A DNA stretch of 64,000 nt from Owenweeksia hongkongensis DSM 17368 (GCF_000236705.1 NC_016599.1:1240001-1304000); one strand, 5' to 3'; counted from the stretch's first letter, positions 18,136-27,110 are shown. Made by a program: numbers and translations. The notes: generated by a model not told the origin, from the sequence alone.

Positions 18136-18256
18136 TCAAATTTTCGGCAATATGAAAATTTAGATTGACTCATTCAATAGAATGTTTATAATGACAGGGA
18201 TTTGGTGAACAAGTAATCTTTGTATTCCTACTATACATCATGACTTCTATTGAGTC

Positions 18257-18396
18257 CACCCCCGCCTTTCAGGCACCCCCTACTTCAACAAGCTCAGCAC
18301 ATGTTCTCGCGTGGGATACGGTACAAAATATAATTCTCTAAGGTTTTTCATGAGGCTATCCTCCTTTGGAGGAGGTGCCCGCAGGACGGAGGAGGA
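18257..18396. repeat. REP-like intergenic repeat (CCTCC/GGAGG hairpins)
   Basis: A CCACCCCCGCCTTTCAGGC-type segment (from 18257) is followed by TCCTCC-TTT-GGAGGA (18359-18373) and GTGCCCGCAGGACGGAGGAGG. From memory, near-identical 'CTCCTCCAAAGGAGGAG' hairpins are scattered in intergenic DNA of many Bacteroidota. No second copy is seen in this window. Confidence 0.4.
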
Positions 18397-18534
18397 AAAG
18401 ATAAAAACTAACAAAAAAATCACAGCTACTTAATTTCTACCTTTGGCCACACAATTTTCAAGCCTTCTTTGATGAATACTCGTCAAGAAAGGCAAATAAA
18501 TTCACCACATTAAATATTAAATCTGTTTTTTGAT

Positions 18535-18879
18535 ATGAAACATTGGTTGTTCGTTTTCTCGGCAGGGATGCTTGCCGCCTGTTCCGTTTCTAATTCTGAA
18601 GAAATTTCTGATTCTCACATGGTGTCTGAAGAGGTTTTTAAAACTAAACTAGGCAACAAGGAAGTATATGGTGTGAGGCTAATGCTCACCACACCAGAAC
18701 CCATTGAGGCCATGGAGTACCGAGTTCAGCTTTCACGAAATGAAGCTGTATGGATTGACACGGTAGGTGTAGAGATTGAACAAGATGATACTGTAGAAAC
18801 AGAAGTGATATTTAGCGAAGCTGTGGCTGAGCCAAACGATAAAGTAGAAATTCAAACCGAGCGACTTGACAGAAAATAA
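18535..18879 (+). CDS. Small lipoprotein of unknown function
   Basis: A 114-residue protein with an SPII signal and lipobox (LAAC, Cys16). The remainder is acidic and looks like a small beta-sandwich (YGVRLMLTTPEPIEAMEYRVQLSRNEAVWIDT). It probably sits on the periplasmic or outer face of a membrane. Its 3' end overlaps the next gene by 14 bases if that gene uses its TTG start. No family recognised. Confidence 0.75.
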   Translation: MKHWLFVFSAGMLAACSVSNSEEISDSHMVSEEVFKTKLGNKEVYGVRLMLTTPEPIEAMEYRVQLSRNEAVWIDTVGVEIEQDDTVETEVIFSEAVAEPNDKVEIQTERLDRK

Positions 18880-20032
18880 GAACTTCAGGATGATGGCCAA
18901 AACCATGCAGGGCCTGGAAGAAGTATTGGTAAAAGAATTGCGCCAACTAGGTGCTATGGATGTAGAGCCCGTAAAGCGTGGTGCAACTTTTAAAGGTGAC
19001 ATTGGTTTTATGTACAAGGCCAATCTTTGGCTGCGCACCGCCCTTCGTGTTTTGGTTCCCATCAAGGAGTTTAAAGCTCGAAATGAAGATGAGATTTACA
19101 AAAAGGTAAAAGACATTGCCTGGGAAGATCTATTTGACAAAGACAGAACAATAGTGGTAGATACCACAATTTATGCCCAGCAATACAACCACACCTTATA
19201 CATGTCGCAAAAGGTGAAAGATGCCATTGTTGATCGCTTTCGCGAAAAAACAGGAAGCCGCCCTTCTGTTGACACCAAAAACCCTGATATCCGCATTGAC
19301 GTTTATATTTATAATGAAAACGTAATCGTTTCTATGGACAGCTCCGGAAACTCGCTACACAAACGTGGGTACCGCACCGAAGCTGATGTGGCCCCAATTA
19401 ACGAAGTACTTGCAGCAGGTATTTTAAAGCTTGCTGGTTGGGATGGTTTGGGTAGCCTGATTGACCCAATGTGTGGCTCGGGCACCTTCCTTATTGAAGG
19501 CGCCATGATTGCCCACAATATTCCTCCGGGCGTTTTCCGCAAAGACTTTGCTTTCAAAAACTGGAACAACTTTGACAAAGAACTTTACGACCTGCTTTTC
19601 AATAAAGCTTTGGAAAAAGAAAAGAACTTCTATTACGGCATTTATGGTTTTGACAAAGACCCTCGCGTTTTACTAAAGGCTAGAAGCAACGTAAAAAGCG
19701 CTTTGATGACAGAACAGGTAAAGTTGGAGAAGGCCGACTTTATGAACTTTAGAAGTAGTCGCGAACTCAAACGCCCGGGCATGTTGGTTTTCAACCCTCC
19801 CTATGGTGTAAAAATAGAAGCTGATATCCCCGAATTATATCGCGGTATTGGCGACACCCTAAAGCGTGATTTTGCAGGATATACCGCTTGGATGATTACC
19901 TCCAGCCGTGAAGGACTGAAACATGTAGGCTTACGCCCTTCCCAAAAAATACCAATGATAAACGGTAGCCTTGAAAGCTGGTTGGTACGTTATGATTTGT
20001 ACGAAGGAAGTAGGAAGGCGAAGAAGCAATAA
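18866..20032 (+). CDS. THUMP-domain class I RNA methyltransferase (RlmL/RlmKL N-terminal type)
   Basis: A 388-residue protein: a THUMP RNA-binding domain (about 45-160), then the UPF0020 methyltransferase domain with IDPMCGSGTFLIEGA as the SAM site and VFNPPYG as the catalytic NPPY. This is the family that makes m2G2445 in 23S rRNA (RlmL). The TTG at 18866 gives MTENKNFRMMAKT, matching the N-terminus I recall for relatives, so it is preferred over ATG 18890, although it overlaps the upstream gene. A purine-rich repeat tract follows the stop. Confidence 0.92.
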   Translation: MTENKNFRMMAKTMQGLEEVLVKELRQLGAMDVEPVKRGATFKGDIGFMYKANLWLRTALRVLVPIKEFKARNEDEIYKKVKDIAWEDLFDKDRTIVVDTTIYAQQYNHTLYMSQKVKDAIVDRFREKTGSRPSVDTKNPDIRIDVYIYNENVIVSMDSSGNSLHKRGYRTEADVAPINEVLAAGILKLAGWDGLGSLIDPMCGSGTFLIEGAMIAHNIPPGVFRKDFAFKNWNNFDKELYDLLFNKALEKEKNFYYGIYGFDKDPRVLLKARSNVKSALMTEQVKLEKADFMNFRSSRELKRPGMLVFNPPYGVKIEADIPELYRGIGDTLKRDFAGYTAWMITSSREGLKHVGLRPSQKIPMINGSLESWLVRYDLYEGSRKAKKQ

Positions 20033-20075
20033 GGAGCATGAGTAGGGAGTTGGTAGTAAGCAGTAGAGAAAATTC
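20033..20075. repeat. Purine-rich AGTAGGGAGT-type intergenic tract
   Basis: Directly after the stop of the methyltransferase gene: AAGGAGCATGAGTAGGGAGT, then TGGTAGTAAGCAGTAGAG. The same motif recurs at other 3' gene ends in this window. Confidence 0.5.
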
Positions 20076-20084
20076 ACTAACAAT

Positions 20085-20519
20085 ATGAAATTCAACCAAG
20101 GAACAAAATTCTACCAATTTTTTACAGGGCTATTTATCACTATAACGTTTGTTTCCTGTAATACAGATGTCGACTTCAACGATGTAATTAATGTAAACGA
20201 ACCCTACCTTCTGTACGAATATTCATACAACGATAACGACAAGCTAACCCATTCGGTTCTAGATACAATACTTGTTAATTCAAGCTTGCACAACCAATTC
20301 ACAAAATTCTTGAAAGATCACAACAATGAGTGGCAAGCAACACCAGCTTCCTATATCTGTGATTTTTCAGTTCAACAAAATAATTTTAGGTTACTGGGGT
20401 GGAAAAATAGTGAAACTATCATTGTATCCTTCATAGATCAGAAAGGCATCCCTAAACAACTGTACAGAAAAGTAAACCCAAGAGAATTAGAATTTATTAC
20501 TCAGTTGTTCATCCCTTAA
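20085..20519 (+). CDS. Lipoprotein of unknown function
   Basis: A 144-residue protein with an SPII signal ending in FVSC (Cys near 25). The mature part is polar and Asn/Asp rich, without a recognised family. A short WGLK-like core (DFSVQQNNFRLLGWKNSETIIVSF) suggests a small beta-fold. No operon partner is evident. Confidence 0.65.
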   Translation: MKFNQGTKFYQFFTGLFITITFVSCNTDVDFNDVINVNEPYLLYEYSYNDNDKLTHSVLDTILVNSSLHNQFTKFLKDHNNEWQATPASYICDFSVQQNNFRLLGWKNSETIIVSFIDQKGIPKQLYRKVNPRELEFITQLFIP

Positions 20520-20620
20520 AAGCATTTCTCTTTCTTGGCAAAGAAAGAAGAGCTGGAGTCTAGCATGGGCACTAAAGCACTCTTTTCCTCGTTGTTTAAT
20601 CATCATTAACCAAGTCAGCA

Positions 20621-20989
20621 ATGATGAGCAAACTCAAACAAATAGCCCTCCAAATTCCGGAATATCTATTAATAGCTTCTGTAATTTTTTACTGGGGTTC
20701 GGCTGGTTGGGGCCTCAATCCTATCGCGACATCTCTCCTCCTCAGTTTAGTTCTCCAAATCATTTTCAAAAACAGAATTTTAGGATTGCTTATTCCAGGT
20801 ATTTTGATACTTACCTGCCTGTACATGCTTTTAGCCTTGATGTCTGAATTTCGAGAATTCCCAAGCTTCAATCAGGAAGCTCAAATATTCCTGTTCGTTG
20901 GCCTCTCTTATTTTATCTCTACTATGCTGGTTTCGGGGCTTATGATTTATAAATATTTTTTACGTGAGGGTAAACTCCCTACTCAATAA
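20621..20989 (+). CDS. Small integral membrane protein of unknown function
   Basis: A 122-residue protein with four predicted membrane helices (about residues 12-30, 34-50, 54-75, 88-112) and a short basic C-terminus. No family recognised. The ATG at 20621 or the one directly after may be used. The 3' end runs into a purine/pyrimidine repeat tract, so the last few codons are made of repeat sequence. Confidence 0.6.
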   Translation: MMSKLKQIALQIPEYLLIASVIFYWGSAGWGLNPIATSLLLSLVLQIIFKNRILGLLIPGILILTCLYMLLALMSEFREFPSFNQEAQIFLFVGLSYFISTMLVSGLMIYKYFLREGKLPTQ

Positions 20990-21010
20990 TCCCTACTCCC
21001 TACTCTTCTC
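20975..21010. repeat. AGTAGGGAGT-type tract, reverse orientation, between convergent genes
   Basis: CCCTACTCAATAATCCCTAC, then TCCCTACTCTTC. Read on the minus strand this is the same GAGTAGGGAGTAGGG motif as elsewhere. It covers the last codons and stop of the 20621 gene and reaches the stop of the ArsC/Spx gene. Confidence 0.5.
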
Positions 21011-21356
21011 AAAAAACTTCCTTGGCAGCCTCAACCTCTTTCTTTGCGTTACCTACAAATATTTGGTCGCCCGCAATTATTACAGGACGTTTTAAAAAAG
21101 TGTATTCATCCAAAATCAATTGACGATAATCTTGCTCCGAAAGATTTTTATCCTTCAAGCCCATACTTTTGTACTTCATTGCTCTTCGGCTAAAAAGCGC
21201 TTCGTAAGAACCGGCCATTTTTGCCATTTCATCAATTTGGGCTTCGGTAATTTTCTCAGTTTTAATATCCTGCAAAATCACATCCTCACTTGGGTTGAGT
21301 TCTTTGATAATACGAATGCAGGTAGAGCAAGTTGCTAAATGGTAAATCTTTTTCAT
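21009..21356 (-). CDS. ArsC/Spx-family thioredoxin-fold protein
   Basis: A 115-residue protein. TCSTC (Cys10 and Cys13) gives the CX2C site at the start of the fold, and the family's FLKRPVI (Leu-x-Lys/Arg-Pro) is near the C-terminus. Classical ArsC uses one Cys and three Arg. The CX2C arrangement and the small size fit YffB/Spx-like proteins better than true arsenate reductase, so the reaction is uncertain. The start at 21356 gives MKKIYHLATCSTC. Confidence 0.87.
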   Translation of the reverse strand: MKKIYHLATCSTCIRIIKELNPSEDVILQDIKTEKITEAQIDEMAKMAGSYEALFSRRAMKYKSMGLKDKNLSEQDYRQLILDEYTFLKRPVIIAGDQIFVGNAKKEVEAAKEVF

Positions 21357-21405
21357 ACAGCAAATATAGCATTGCACATCAACTGAACTTTGTCGTCATT
21401 GTAAT

Positions 21406-21413
21406 TACATTTG
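21406..21413 (+). promoter_or_regulatory. -7 box TACATTTG for priA
   Basis: TACATTTG matches TAnnTTTG and lies 6 bases before the priA ATG, implying a nearly leaderless transcript. No good -33 element at the usual distance. Confidence 0.4.
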
Positions 21414-21419
21414 CACCCT

Positions 21420-23888
21420 ATGCCACAGTACGCAGAAGTAATTCTTCCATTAGCCCTACCCCAAAACTACACCTATCGTATTCCCTTCGATATTGCCGAA
21501 GATGTGGCGCCTGGTAAGCGGGTAATTGTACAATTTGGTAAGCGAAAACTGTACACAGCACTTGTATTTTCTGTGCATGATAATGCACCCGAAGGTTTTC
21601 AACCGAAAGACATTATTGAGGTAGAAGATAAAAATCCAATCGTTGGTCCGCTACAATTAAAGCTATGGCAATGGATGGCAGATTATTACCTCTGCACCAT
21701 GGGTGAGATCATGACTGCTGCTCTACCCTCCGGTCTCAAATTAGAAAGTGAAACGGTAGTGCTTCGTAATCATCTCAAAAAGATTGAAGACTCAGAACTC
21801 AACGATAACGAGTTTTTGATTGTTGAGGCTCTTACTTCTCAGGATGCTTTGAGCATAAAAGAGATTGGGGACATCACGGGTTTTAAAAATCCGCTTAAGC
21901 TCATTCATAGCCTTCTCGGCAAAAGATATATCGTACTTGAAGAAGAATTAAAAAACGGTTATCGACCGGTCCAAAAGCGCTTGGTACGTTTAGCCGATAA
22001 ATACTCAGGTTCTGGCTTAAGTGAGTTGTTCGAAGAACTAAGCCGTGCTCCTAAGCAAAAAGATGTGCTTCTCTCCTATTTTAAACTAATGGGTGAAGCC
22101 TCCAGAGAAGATAATGATGCACCCAAACCAATAGTCGCTAGCAAACTACTGAAAGCCGCTAATTCTTCAGATTCTTCATTAAAAGGACTTGCCGAAAAAG
22201 GGATTTTTGAAATTTACTACGACCAACCGGAAGAAGATTCAAAAGGCGGATCTACTCATGATTTTTATGAACTGAACGAACATCAACAAAAAGCTCATTC
22301 AGAAATAAAACAACACTTTGAAGATAAAGACGTGTGTTTACTTCACGGTGTAACTTCTTCGGGTAAAACCGAGATATACGTTCGTTTCATCAAGGAAATG
22401 CTCGATCAGCAAAAGCAGGTTCTCTATTTAGTTCCTGAAATAGCCCTAACCACACAGCTCATCACACGAATGCGAAGGTATTTTGGTGAGCACGTTTTGG
22501 TTTTCCATTCGCGCTTTAGCGATAGAGAACGAGTAGAAACCTGGCTCAAGCTAATTGAAAATCCTGAAACGCCTTATTTGGTAATTGGTGCCAGAAGCAG
22601 TCTTTTTCTCCCCTTTCAAAACCTTGGTTTTGTGATAGTGGATGAAGAGCACGAAACGAGCTTTAAGCAGTTTGACCCAGCACCGCGTTACCACGCCCGC
22701 GACACAGCTATTTTGCTGGCAAGCATGAGCAAGGCCAAAGTACTACTGGGCTCCGCCACTCCTAGCATTGAAGCTTATACCAATGCCCTTGCCGGGAAAT
22801 TTGGTTTAGCCACAATGAGCAAGCGTCACGCAGATTTACCAATGCCCGAGATACAATGTGTGGATCTGAAACGTGCGCGCAATAAAAAGGAGATGCATGG
22901 GAATTTTAGCCATGAGCTTGTAGAGGAGATAAAAGCAACGCTGGCCAATAAAAAGCAGGTTATCCTTTTTCAAAACAGACGTGGCTTTAGTACTATGATT
23001 CAATGTCAAAATTGTGCACATGTAAATCAGTGCAAAAACTGCGACATCAGCCTTACTTATCACAAACACATAGATATGCTTAGGTGCCATTATTGTGGCT
23101 ATACACGCCAGGTTCCTTCGCGCTGTCCAGCCTGTGGAAGCTATGAAGTAAAGGCTCTGGGCTTTGGCACCGAAAAATTGGAAGACGATTTAAAGTTGAT
23201 GATTCCCGAGGCTAATATCAAACGAATGGACTTGGATACAACACGAAAAAAAAACGCCTACCTCAACCTTATTACCGAATTTGAAGATGGCGAAATAGAC
23301 ATACTTATCGGAACTCAAATGGTAACCAAAGGTTTGGATTTTGAAAATGTAGCTTTAGTAGGAATCCTCAACGCAGACTCGCTTCTCAACTTTCCTGATT
23401 TTAGGAGTCATGAGCGTGCTTTTCAGCTAATGGCACAGGTAGCCGGTAGGGCCGGTAGAAAAAACCAACGGGGAAAAGTACTCATTCAAACTGCCGATCC
23501 TTATCATAATATTATCCGTAAGGTGATGGATAATGCTTATGACAAAATGTATGAGGATGAGCGATATGAGCGTAAAAACTTTAAGTACCCTCCTTACTAT
23601 AGAATGGTAAAGCTTACGCTAAAGCATCGAGACAGACAACATCTCTCCAACTCCGCAATCGCACTAGGAAAGGAATTACGAGGTGTTTTTGGAGAAAGAA
23701 TACTTGGCCCTGAGTTTCCACTAGTTGCTCGGCTGCGCAATTTTTATCAGATGGAAATTATTCTGAAATTTGAACGCTCAGTTTCCCTGAACAAAGCCAA
23801 GGAAAGTTTACTAGAGACCATTAATATTTTTCTGAGCAAAAACCCAGATAAAAAAATCCAGGTCATTTACGATGTGGATCCTATGTAA
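21420..23888 (+). CDS. priA: Primosomal replication restart helicase PriA
   Basis: An 822-residue superfamily 2 helicase. The N-terminal 3'-DNA-binding domain is followed by the helicase with HGVTSSGKTEIY (Walker A) and VDEEHETSFKQ (DEEH). Two zinc-binding sites are seen in CQNCAHVNQCKNC and LRCHYCGYTRQVPSRCPACG, and the C-terminal helicase motif VAGRAGR is present. PriA reloads the replicative helicase at stalled forks. The ATG at 21420 is preferred over the TTG three codons upstream. The FKBP gene follows 9 bases later. Confidence 0.97.
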   Translation: MPQYAEVILPLALPQNYTYRIPFDIAEDVAPGKRVIVQFGKRKLYTALVFSVHDNAPEGFQPKDIIEVEDKNPIVGPLQLKLWQWMADYYLCTMGEIMTAALPSGLKLESETVVLRNHLKKIEDSELNDNEFLIVEALTSQDALSIKEIGDITGFKNPLKLIHSLLGKRYIVLEEELKNGYRPVQKRLVRLADKYSGSGLSELFEELSRAPKQKDVLLSYFKLMGEASREDNDAPKPIVASKLLKAANSSDSSLKGLAEKGIFEIYYDQPEEDSKGGSTHDFYELNEHQQKAHSEIKQHFEDKDVCLLHGVTSSGKTEIYVRFIKEMLDQQKQVLYLVPEIALTTQLITRMRRYFGEHVLVFHSRFSDRERVETWLKLIENPETPYLVIGARSSLFLPFQNLGFVIVDEEHETSFKQFDPAPRYHARDTAILLASMSKAKVLLGSATPSIEAYTNALAGKFGLATMSKRHADLPMPEIQCVDLKRARNKKEMHGNFSHELVEEIKATLANKKQVILFQNRRGFSTMIQCQNCAHVNQCKNCDISLTYHKHIDMLRCHYCGYTRQVPSRCPACGSYEVKALGFGTEKLEDDLKLMIPEANIKRMDLDTTRKKNAYLNLITEFEDGEIDILIGTQMVTKGLDFENVALVGILNADSLLNFPDFRSHERAFQLMAQVAGRAGRKNQRGKVLIQTADPYHNIIRKVMDNAYDKMYEDERYERKNFKYPPYYRMVKLTLKHRDRQHLSNSAIALGKELRGVFGERILGPEFPLVARLRNFYQMEIILKFERSVSLNKAKESLLETINIFLSKNPDKKIQVIYDVDPM

Positions 23889-23897
23889 AGCATAATT

Positions 23898-24341
23898 ATG
23901 AAAAAATTATTTTTCCTTTTATTTTTAGCCACAGCCTTCTTTTCTTGTAAAAAGGAAGATCAGGATAAGATTGACCAAGATATAATTACCAAGTACATCG
24001 CTGACCAAAATCTTGATGCCAAGGCAACCGGATCAGGGTTGTATTATGTAATAGAAGAAGAAGGCACTGGCCGCCATCCGGAATCAAACAGTTATGTAAA
24101 AGTAGCTTACAAAGGCTACCTAACAGATGGAACCGTGTTCGACCAAAGTTCTGCCGCAGGAATTAAGTTTAAACTTACCCAAGTAATAGAGGGCTGGACG
24201 GAAGGAATTCCACTTTTTAAAGTAGGGGGAAAAGGAAAGCTAATTATTCCTTCCAAACTTGGCTATGGCGATCAATCAACCTCAGGGATCCCCGCAAACT
24301 CCGTATTGATTTTTGACATTGAGCTTCTTCAAGTGTATTAA
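23898..24341 (+). CDS. FKBP-type peptidyl-prolyl isomerase lipoprotein
   Basis: A 147-residue lipoprotein (lipobox FFSC, Cys17) with an FKBP domain: VKVAYKGYLTDGTVFDQS, KLIIPSKLGYG and IPANSVLIFDIELLQV. FKBPs of this type speed proline isomerisation of proteins outside the cytoplasm and are very common in Bacteroidota. It sits directly after priA, probably co-transcribed. It overlaps the convergent lysoplasmalogenase gene by four bases. Confidence 0.93.
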   Translation: MKKLFFLLFLATAFFSCKKEDQDKIDQDIITKYIADQNLDAKATGSGLYYVIEEEGTGRHPESNSYVKVAYKGYLTDGTVFDQSSAAGIKFKLTQVIEGWTEGIPLFKVGGKGKLIIPSKLGYGDQSTSGIPANSVLIFDIELLQVY

Positions 24342-25006
24342 TCCCCTCTCCCTTTTTCGAGATAATCATTTATCGATAATACTATACAGTATTGCGCCAA
24401 ACCGTAAGTAAGCATTACCGCTATGCTCAGATACACTGTACTTTCGTTAAATTTATTAAAGGCCAGAATTAAATCTGAGATCAAAAACAAAAAAGCTCCT
24501 AAAGCACTCAGCCATTGCAAGCCTTTATTAGCGTAAGCAAAAAGCAAGCTTATCACAAAATGCAGCCCTAGAACAATACCGTACACATACAAATAGAGCT
24601 CTAGCTCGGGCGGTGTATTTACATAGGTATACAGAGTCCATAAACCAGCTCCAGCTATAGCCCCACCTCCTGCTAAAGCCGCTAAACTCACCTTTAGCTT
24701 TTGGCCAAAGTAAAATAGAAGGTAAAATACATGCGCAATTAAAAAGGCGGCCATTCCACCTAAAAAGAAAAACTCTCCATCCCGCATTAATAATACATCC
24801 CCAGCCAATGAAAGAGCTAATGCCGCAGCTACTTGTTTTATGGAAACTGTGGTAAATCCATTTCTATTGATAAAAAATACAGCAAGGCTGAAAAGTAGTA
24901 AAGGCTTACTCAGGTAATATAATTCAACGCTGTCCGGCTTATAAATTACCACCAAGTGCAGCAATAGTATAGACAAGTATATTTTGGAAAAATCTTTTGT
25001 TTTCAA
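24338..25006 (-). CDS. YhhN/TMEM86-family lysoplasmalogenase
   Basis: A 222-residue membrane protein with about seven or eight helices. The YhhN pattern is seen in AGDVLLM (conserved Gly-Asp), HVFYLLFYFG and FLFLISDLILAFNKF (SD-A-N motif). Lysoplasmalogenases hydrolyse the vinyl-ether bond of lysoplasmalogens; for bacterial members the physiological lipid is not settled. It overlaps the FKBP stop and is transcribed toward it. Confidence 0.88.
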   Translation of the reverse strand: MKTKDFSKIYLSILLLHLVVIYKPDSVELYYLSKPLLLFSLAVFFINRNGFTTVSIKQVAAALALSLAGDVLLMRDGEFFFLGGMAAFLIAHVFYLLFYFGQKLKVSLAALAGGGAIAGAGLWTLYTYVNTPPELELYLYVYGIVLGLHFVISLLFAYANKGLQWLSALGAFLFLISDLILAFNKFNESTVYLSIAVMLTYGLAQYCIVLSINDYLEKGRGD

Positions 25007-25105
25007 TGTCGCTTTATTAAATGATCAATCAGAGGTTATTTTCCTGACGAAATGATGGTCAAACTCAAGCAAAACAGACATACCGTCAGTATTGCTTTGT
25101 AAGAA

Positions 25106-25120
25106 CAGACACTTTGTCTG
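25106..25120. promoter_or_regulatory. Short dyad upstream of hsp20
   Basis: CAGAC-ACTTT-GTCTG, a perfect 5-base inverted repeat about 85 bases before the Hsp20 start. It may be an operator for heat-shock control; the evidence is only symmetry and position. Confidence 0.25.
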
Positions 25121-25205
25121 AGCGCTTCTCGTAAAACACCCACATTTTGCCTTTGGTATTTAGTTTGACTAATCCTCAGCAAATAAAACATTAAAACAAA
25201 CGATT

Positions 25206-25652
25206 ATGAAACTTATAAAGAGAGAAGAAATGAATCCAAGAATTAATCCACTATTTGGCAGTTTTCTATCTGATGATTTTTTCAACTGGCCAGCCACTAA
25301 TGTTGAAAGAACCAGAGGCTATTCACCAGCAGTAAATATTGCTGAAGATGAAAATGGCTTTACACTTGACATAGCTGCACCAGGGCTAAAAAAGGAAGAT
25401 TTCAATATTTCAGTTGAAGATAATTTACTTACCATTTCTGCGGAAGTAAGAACAGAGAGCGAGGATAAAACTCCGAACTACACAAGAAAAGAGTTTGGAT
25501 TCAAGAGTTTTAAAAGATCATTCAGAATTACTGAAGATCAGATAAATCAAGAGGATATTAAAGCAAGTTATGAAAACGGAGTATTGAGCATTGCACTCCC
25601 AAAAAAGGAAGAGGCAAAACCTCAACCAGCTCGTGCTATTAGTATTTCTTAG
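25206..25652 (+). CDS. Hsp20/alpha-crystallin small heat-shock protein
   Basis: A 148-residue ATP-independent holdase. The alpha-crystallin domain runs from about residue 40 (YSPAVNIAEDENGFTLDIAA) to 135, with GLKKEDFNISVEDNLLTISAE and the conserved ASYENGVLSIALPK. The C-terminus ends with an AISIS tail fitting the IxI oligomerisation motif. It has a 200-base upstream region with its own signals and a terminator after it, so it is likely monocistronic. Confidence 0.96.
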   Translation: MKLIKREEMNPRINPLFGSFLSDDFFNWPATNVERTRGYSPAVNIAEDENGFTLDIAAPGLKKEDFNISVEDNLLTISAEVRTESEDKTPNYTRKEFGFKSFKRSFRITEDQINQEDIKASYENGVLSIALPKKEEAKPQPARAISIS

Positions 25653-25694
25653 AAAAGACTTTTCATAGAGGTTGATTAGATTAGGTTAATGGTT

Positions 25695-25730
25695 AATAGG
25701 GGTGAAAGAAATTTCATCCCTATTTTTTTA
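25695..25730 (+). terminator. Rho-independent terminator after hsp20
   Basis: Thirteen-base arms (AATAGGGGTGAAA / TTTCATCCCTATT, one G-T wobble) with a GAAA loop and a T-run. Confidence 0.85.
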
Positions 25731-26402
25731 CCAATCCAAATGATCTAAAAAGGCGTTAATGTTTCCACTGTATGAAGTAACAGCTATTACTTCACCATTA
25801 TTCATCATTAGTGAAAAATCATTATCACCACCTGCCGTAACGCGCACGACATCTGCTAGAGCATAGACCTTTTCTGCTTGCAACATTTGTCGAGTGTATA
25901 TTTTATCACCATCTATTTTTAGATACACGTTAAACTGAAGTGCCACCAAAACCAACGCTGGAATTAGCGTCATAGCCGAAAAAATTCTAGTGAAAACCTT
26001 GCGACTAGCGGTGCTATAGGAAGCGTAAGCCGGAAGCATAGACAAAGATTTTACTCCAAAAAAATGGGCATATACAGCCTTGGAAGATTGAGTGCTTATA
26101 TAAAAACCAATAATCAACGATGGTGCAAATAGGCCAACCTGCTCCGCTACCAGCACTCCACTATAATGACCCAAGCTGTGAAAAATATTGAATGCGATAT
26201 AAATGACCCAAAAAGCGATAAATGAAAACACTACACCCGAAAACAGAAAGATAAATGAATATGCAGCTCTGTTGAGAATACCTAATTGTTTTTGAGTGTT
26301 CTCTACTTTCGATAGTCCCATTGATTTGAAAACAAATCTTTTAAAAATAAAAAACAGACCTACAAGAAGACTAACTTCTAAAGCAAATTTGAGGATAAAC
26401 AT
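25728..26402 (-). CDS. Integral membrane protein of unknown function
   Basis: A 224-residue protein with about four or five membrane helices (residues about 4-25, 45-70, 90-110, 135-155) and a soluble C-terminal part with a PH-like pattern (KIDGDKIYTRQMLQAEKVYALADVVRV). No family recognised. It lies 20 bases downstream of the RluA-type gene on the same strand and could be the last gene of the panB operon. Confidence 0.7.
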   Translation of the reverse strand: MFILKFALEVSLLVGLFFIFKRFVFKSMGLSKVENTQKQLGILNRAAYSFIFLFSGVVFSFIAFWVIYIAFNIFHSLGHYSGVLVAEQVGLFAPSLIIGFYISTQSSKAVYAHFFGVKSLSMLPAYASYSTASRKVFTRIFSAMTLIPALVLVALQFNVYLKIDGDKIYTRQMLQAEKVYALADVVRVTAGGDNDFSLMMNNGEVIAVTSYSGNINAFLDHLDW

Positions 26403-26422
26403 GACGAGTGAGAATTAGAGTT

Positions 26423-27106
26423 TCAAACAAATTTCCAAATGTTTTCTCCTGTCGGCAGTGGAGCCTCAAACGTTAAAGACTCTCCTGAAACAGGATGGTC
26501 AAATATAACCTTTTTAGCATGCAAGCACACACTAGCGTCTTTGTTACTCCTTGAAAACCCGTACTTTAAGTCTCCTTTTATCGGACACCCTATCGCAGAA
26601 AGTTGCACTCTAATTTGATGGTGTCTCCCCGTTTCCAATCTGATTTCCAAAACACTGTATTGCTCCAATTTTTTGACCACTTGGTAATTTAGAGCCGCTC
26701 TTTTTCCACCCTTTATAGGTTTAAAAAAATACTCAGATTTATTCTTTTTCTCATTTTTCTTGAGGAAATGCTCCAGATGATCGGCCTCTTTTGGTGGGAA
26801 ACCCTTTACAATAGCCCAATATATTTTCTCAACTTCCCGTTTTTCGAAGATCGCATTCATCCTTGTCAAAGCTTTGGAAGTTTTGGCAAAAACCACAATT
26901 CCAGAGGTAGGCCTATCCAAGCGATGCACCAATCCTGTGAAAACATTTCCGGGCTTGTTGTACTTATCCTTTATATATTCTCTTACTTTTTCAAGCAAAG
27001 GTTTGTCTCCTGTAAAGTCACCTTGCACTAATTCGCCAGCAAGCTTATTTACCACAATAAGATGATTATCCTCAAAGAGGATTCTTTTTGATACTGGTTT
27101 TTCCAA
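26423..27106 (-). CDS. RluA-family RNA pseudouridine synthase
   Basis: A 227-residue pseudouridine synthase with catalytic Asp64 in HRLDRPTSGIVVFAKT and the later motifs KIYWAIVKG and ETGRHHQIRVQLS. It lacks an S4 domain, which fits the short TruC/RluA-type subgroup acting on tRNA or 23S rRNA. The target base cannot be fixed. It begins 4 bases after panB ends, so the two form an operon. Confidence 0.94.
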   Translation of the reverse strand: MEKPVSKRILFEDNHLIVVNKLAGELVQGDFTGDKPLLEKVREYIKDKYNKPGNVFTGLVHRLDRPTSGIVVFAKTSKALTRMNAIFEKREVEKIYWAIVKGFPPKEADHLEHFLKKNEKKNKSEYFFKPIKGGKRAALNYQVVKKLEQYSVLEIRLETGRHHQIRVQLSAIGCPIKGDLKYGFSRSNKDASVCLHAKKVIFDHPVSGESLTFEAPLPTGENIWKFV

Positions 27107-27110
27107 ACTG

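Larger units (their letters stand above)
18083..18534. other. Non-coding gap between divergent genes, with dyad and repeat-like sequence
   Basis: About 450 bases with no convincing gene. They hold the upstream region of the symporter (with a hairpin at 18105-18135), a CT-rich tract, and a hairpin-rich intergenic repeat at 18257-18396, then the leader of the 18535 lipoprotein gene. Confidence 0.6.
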
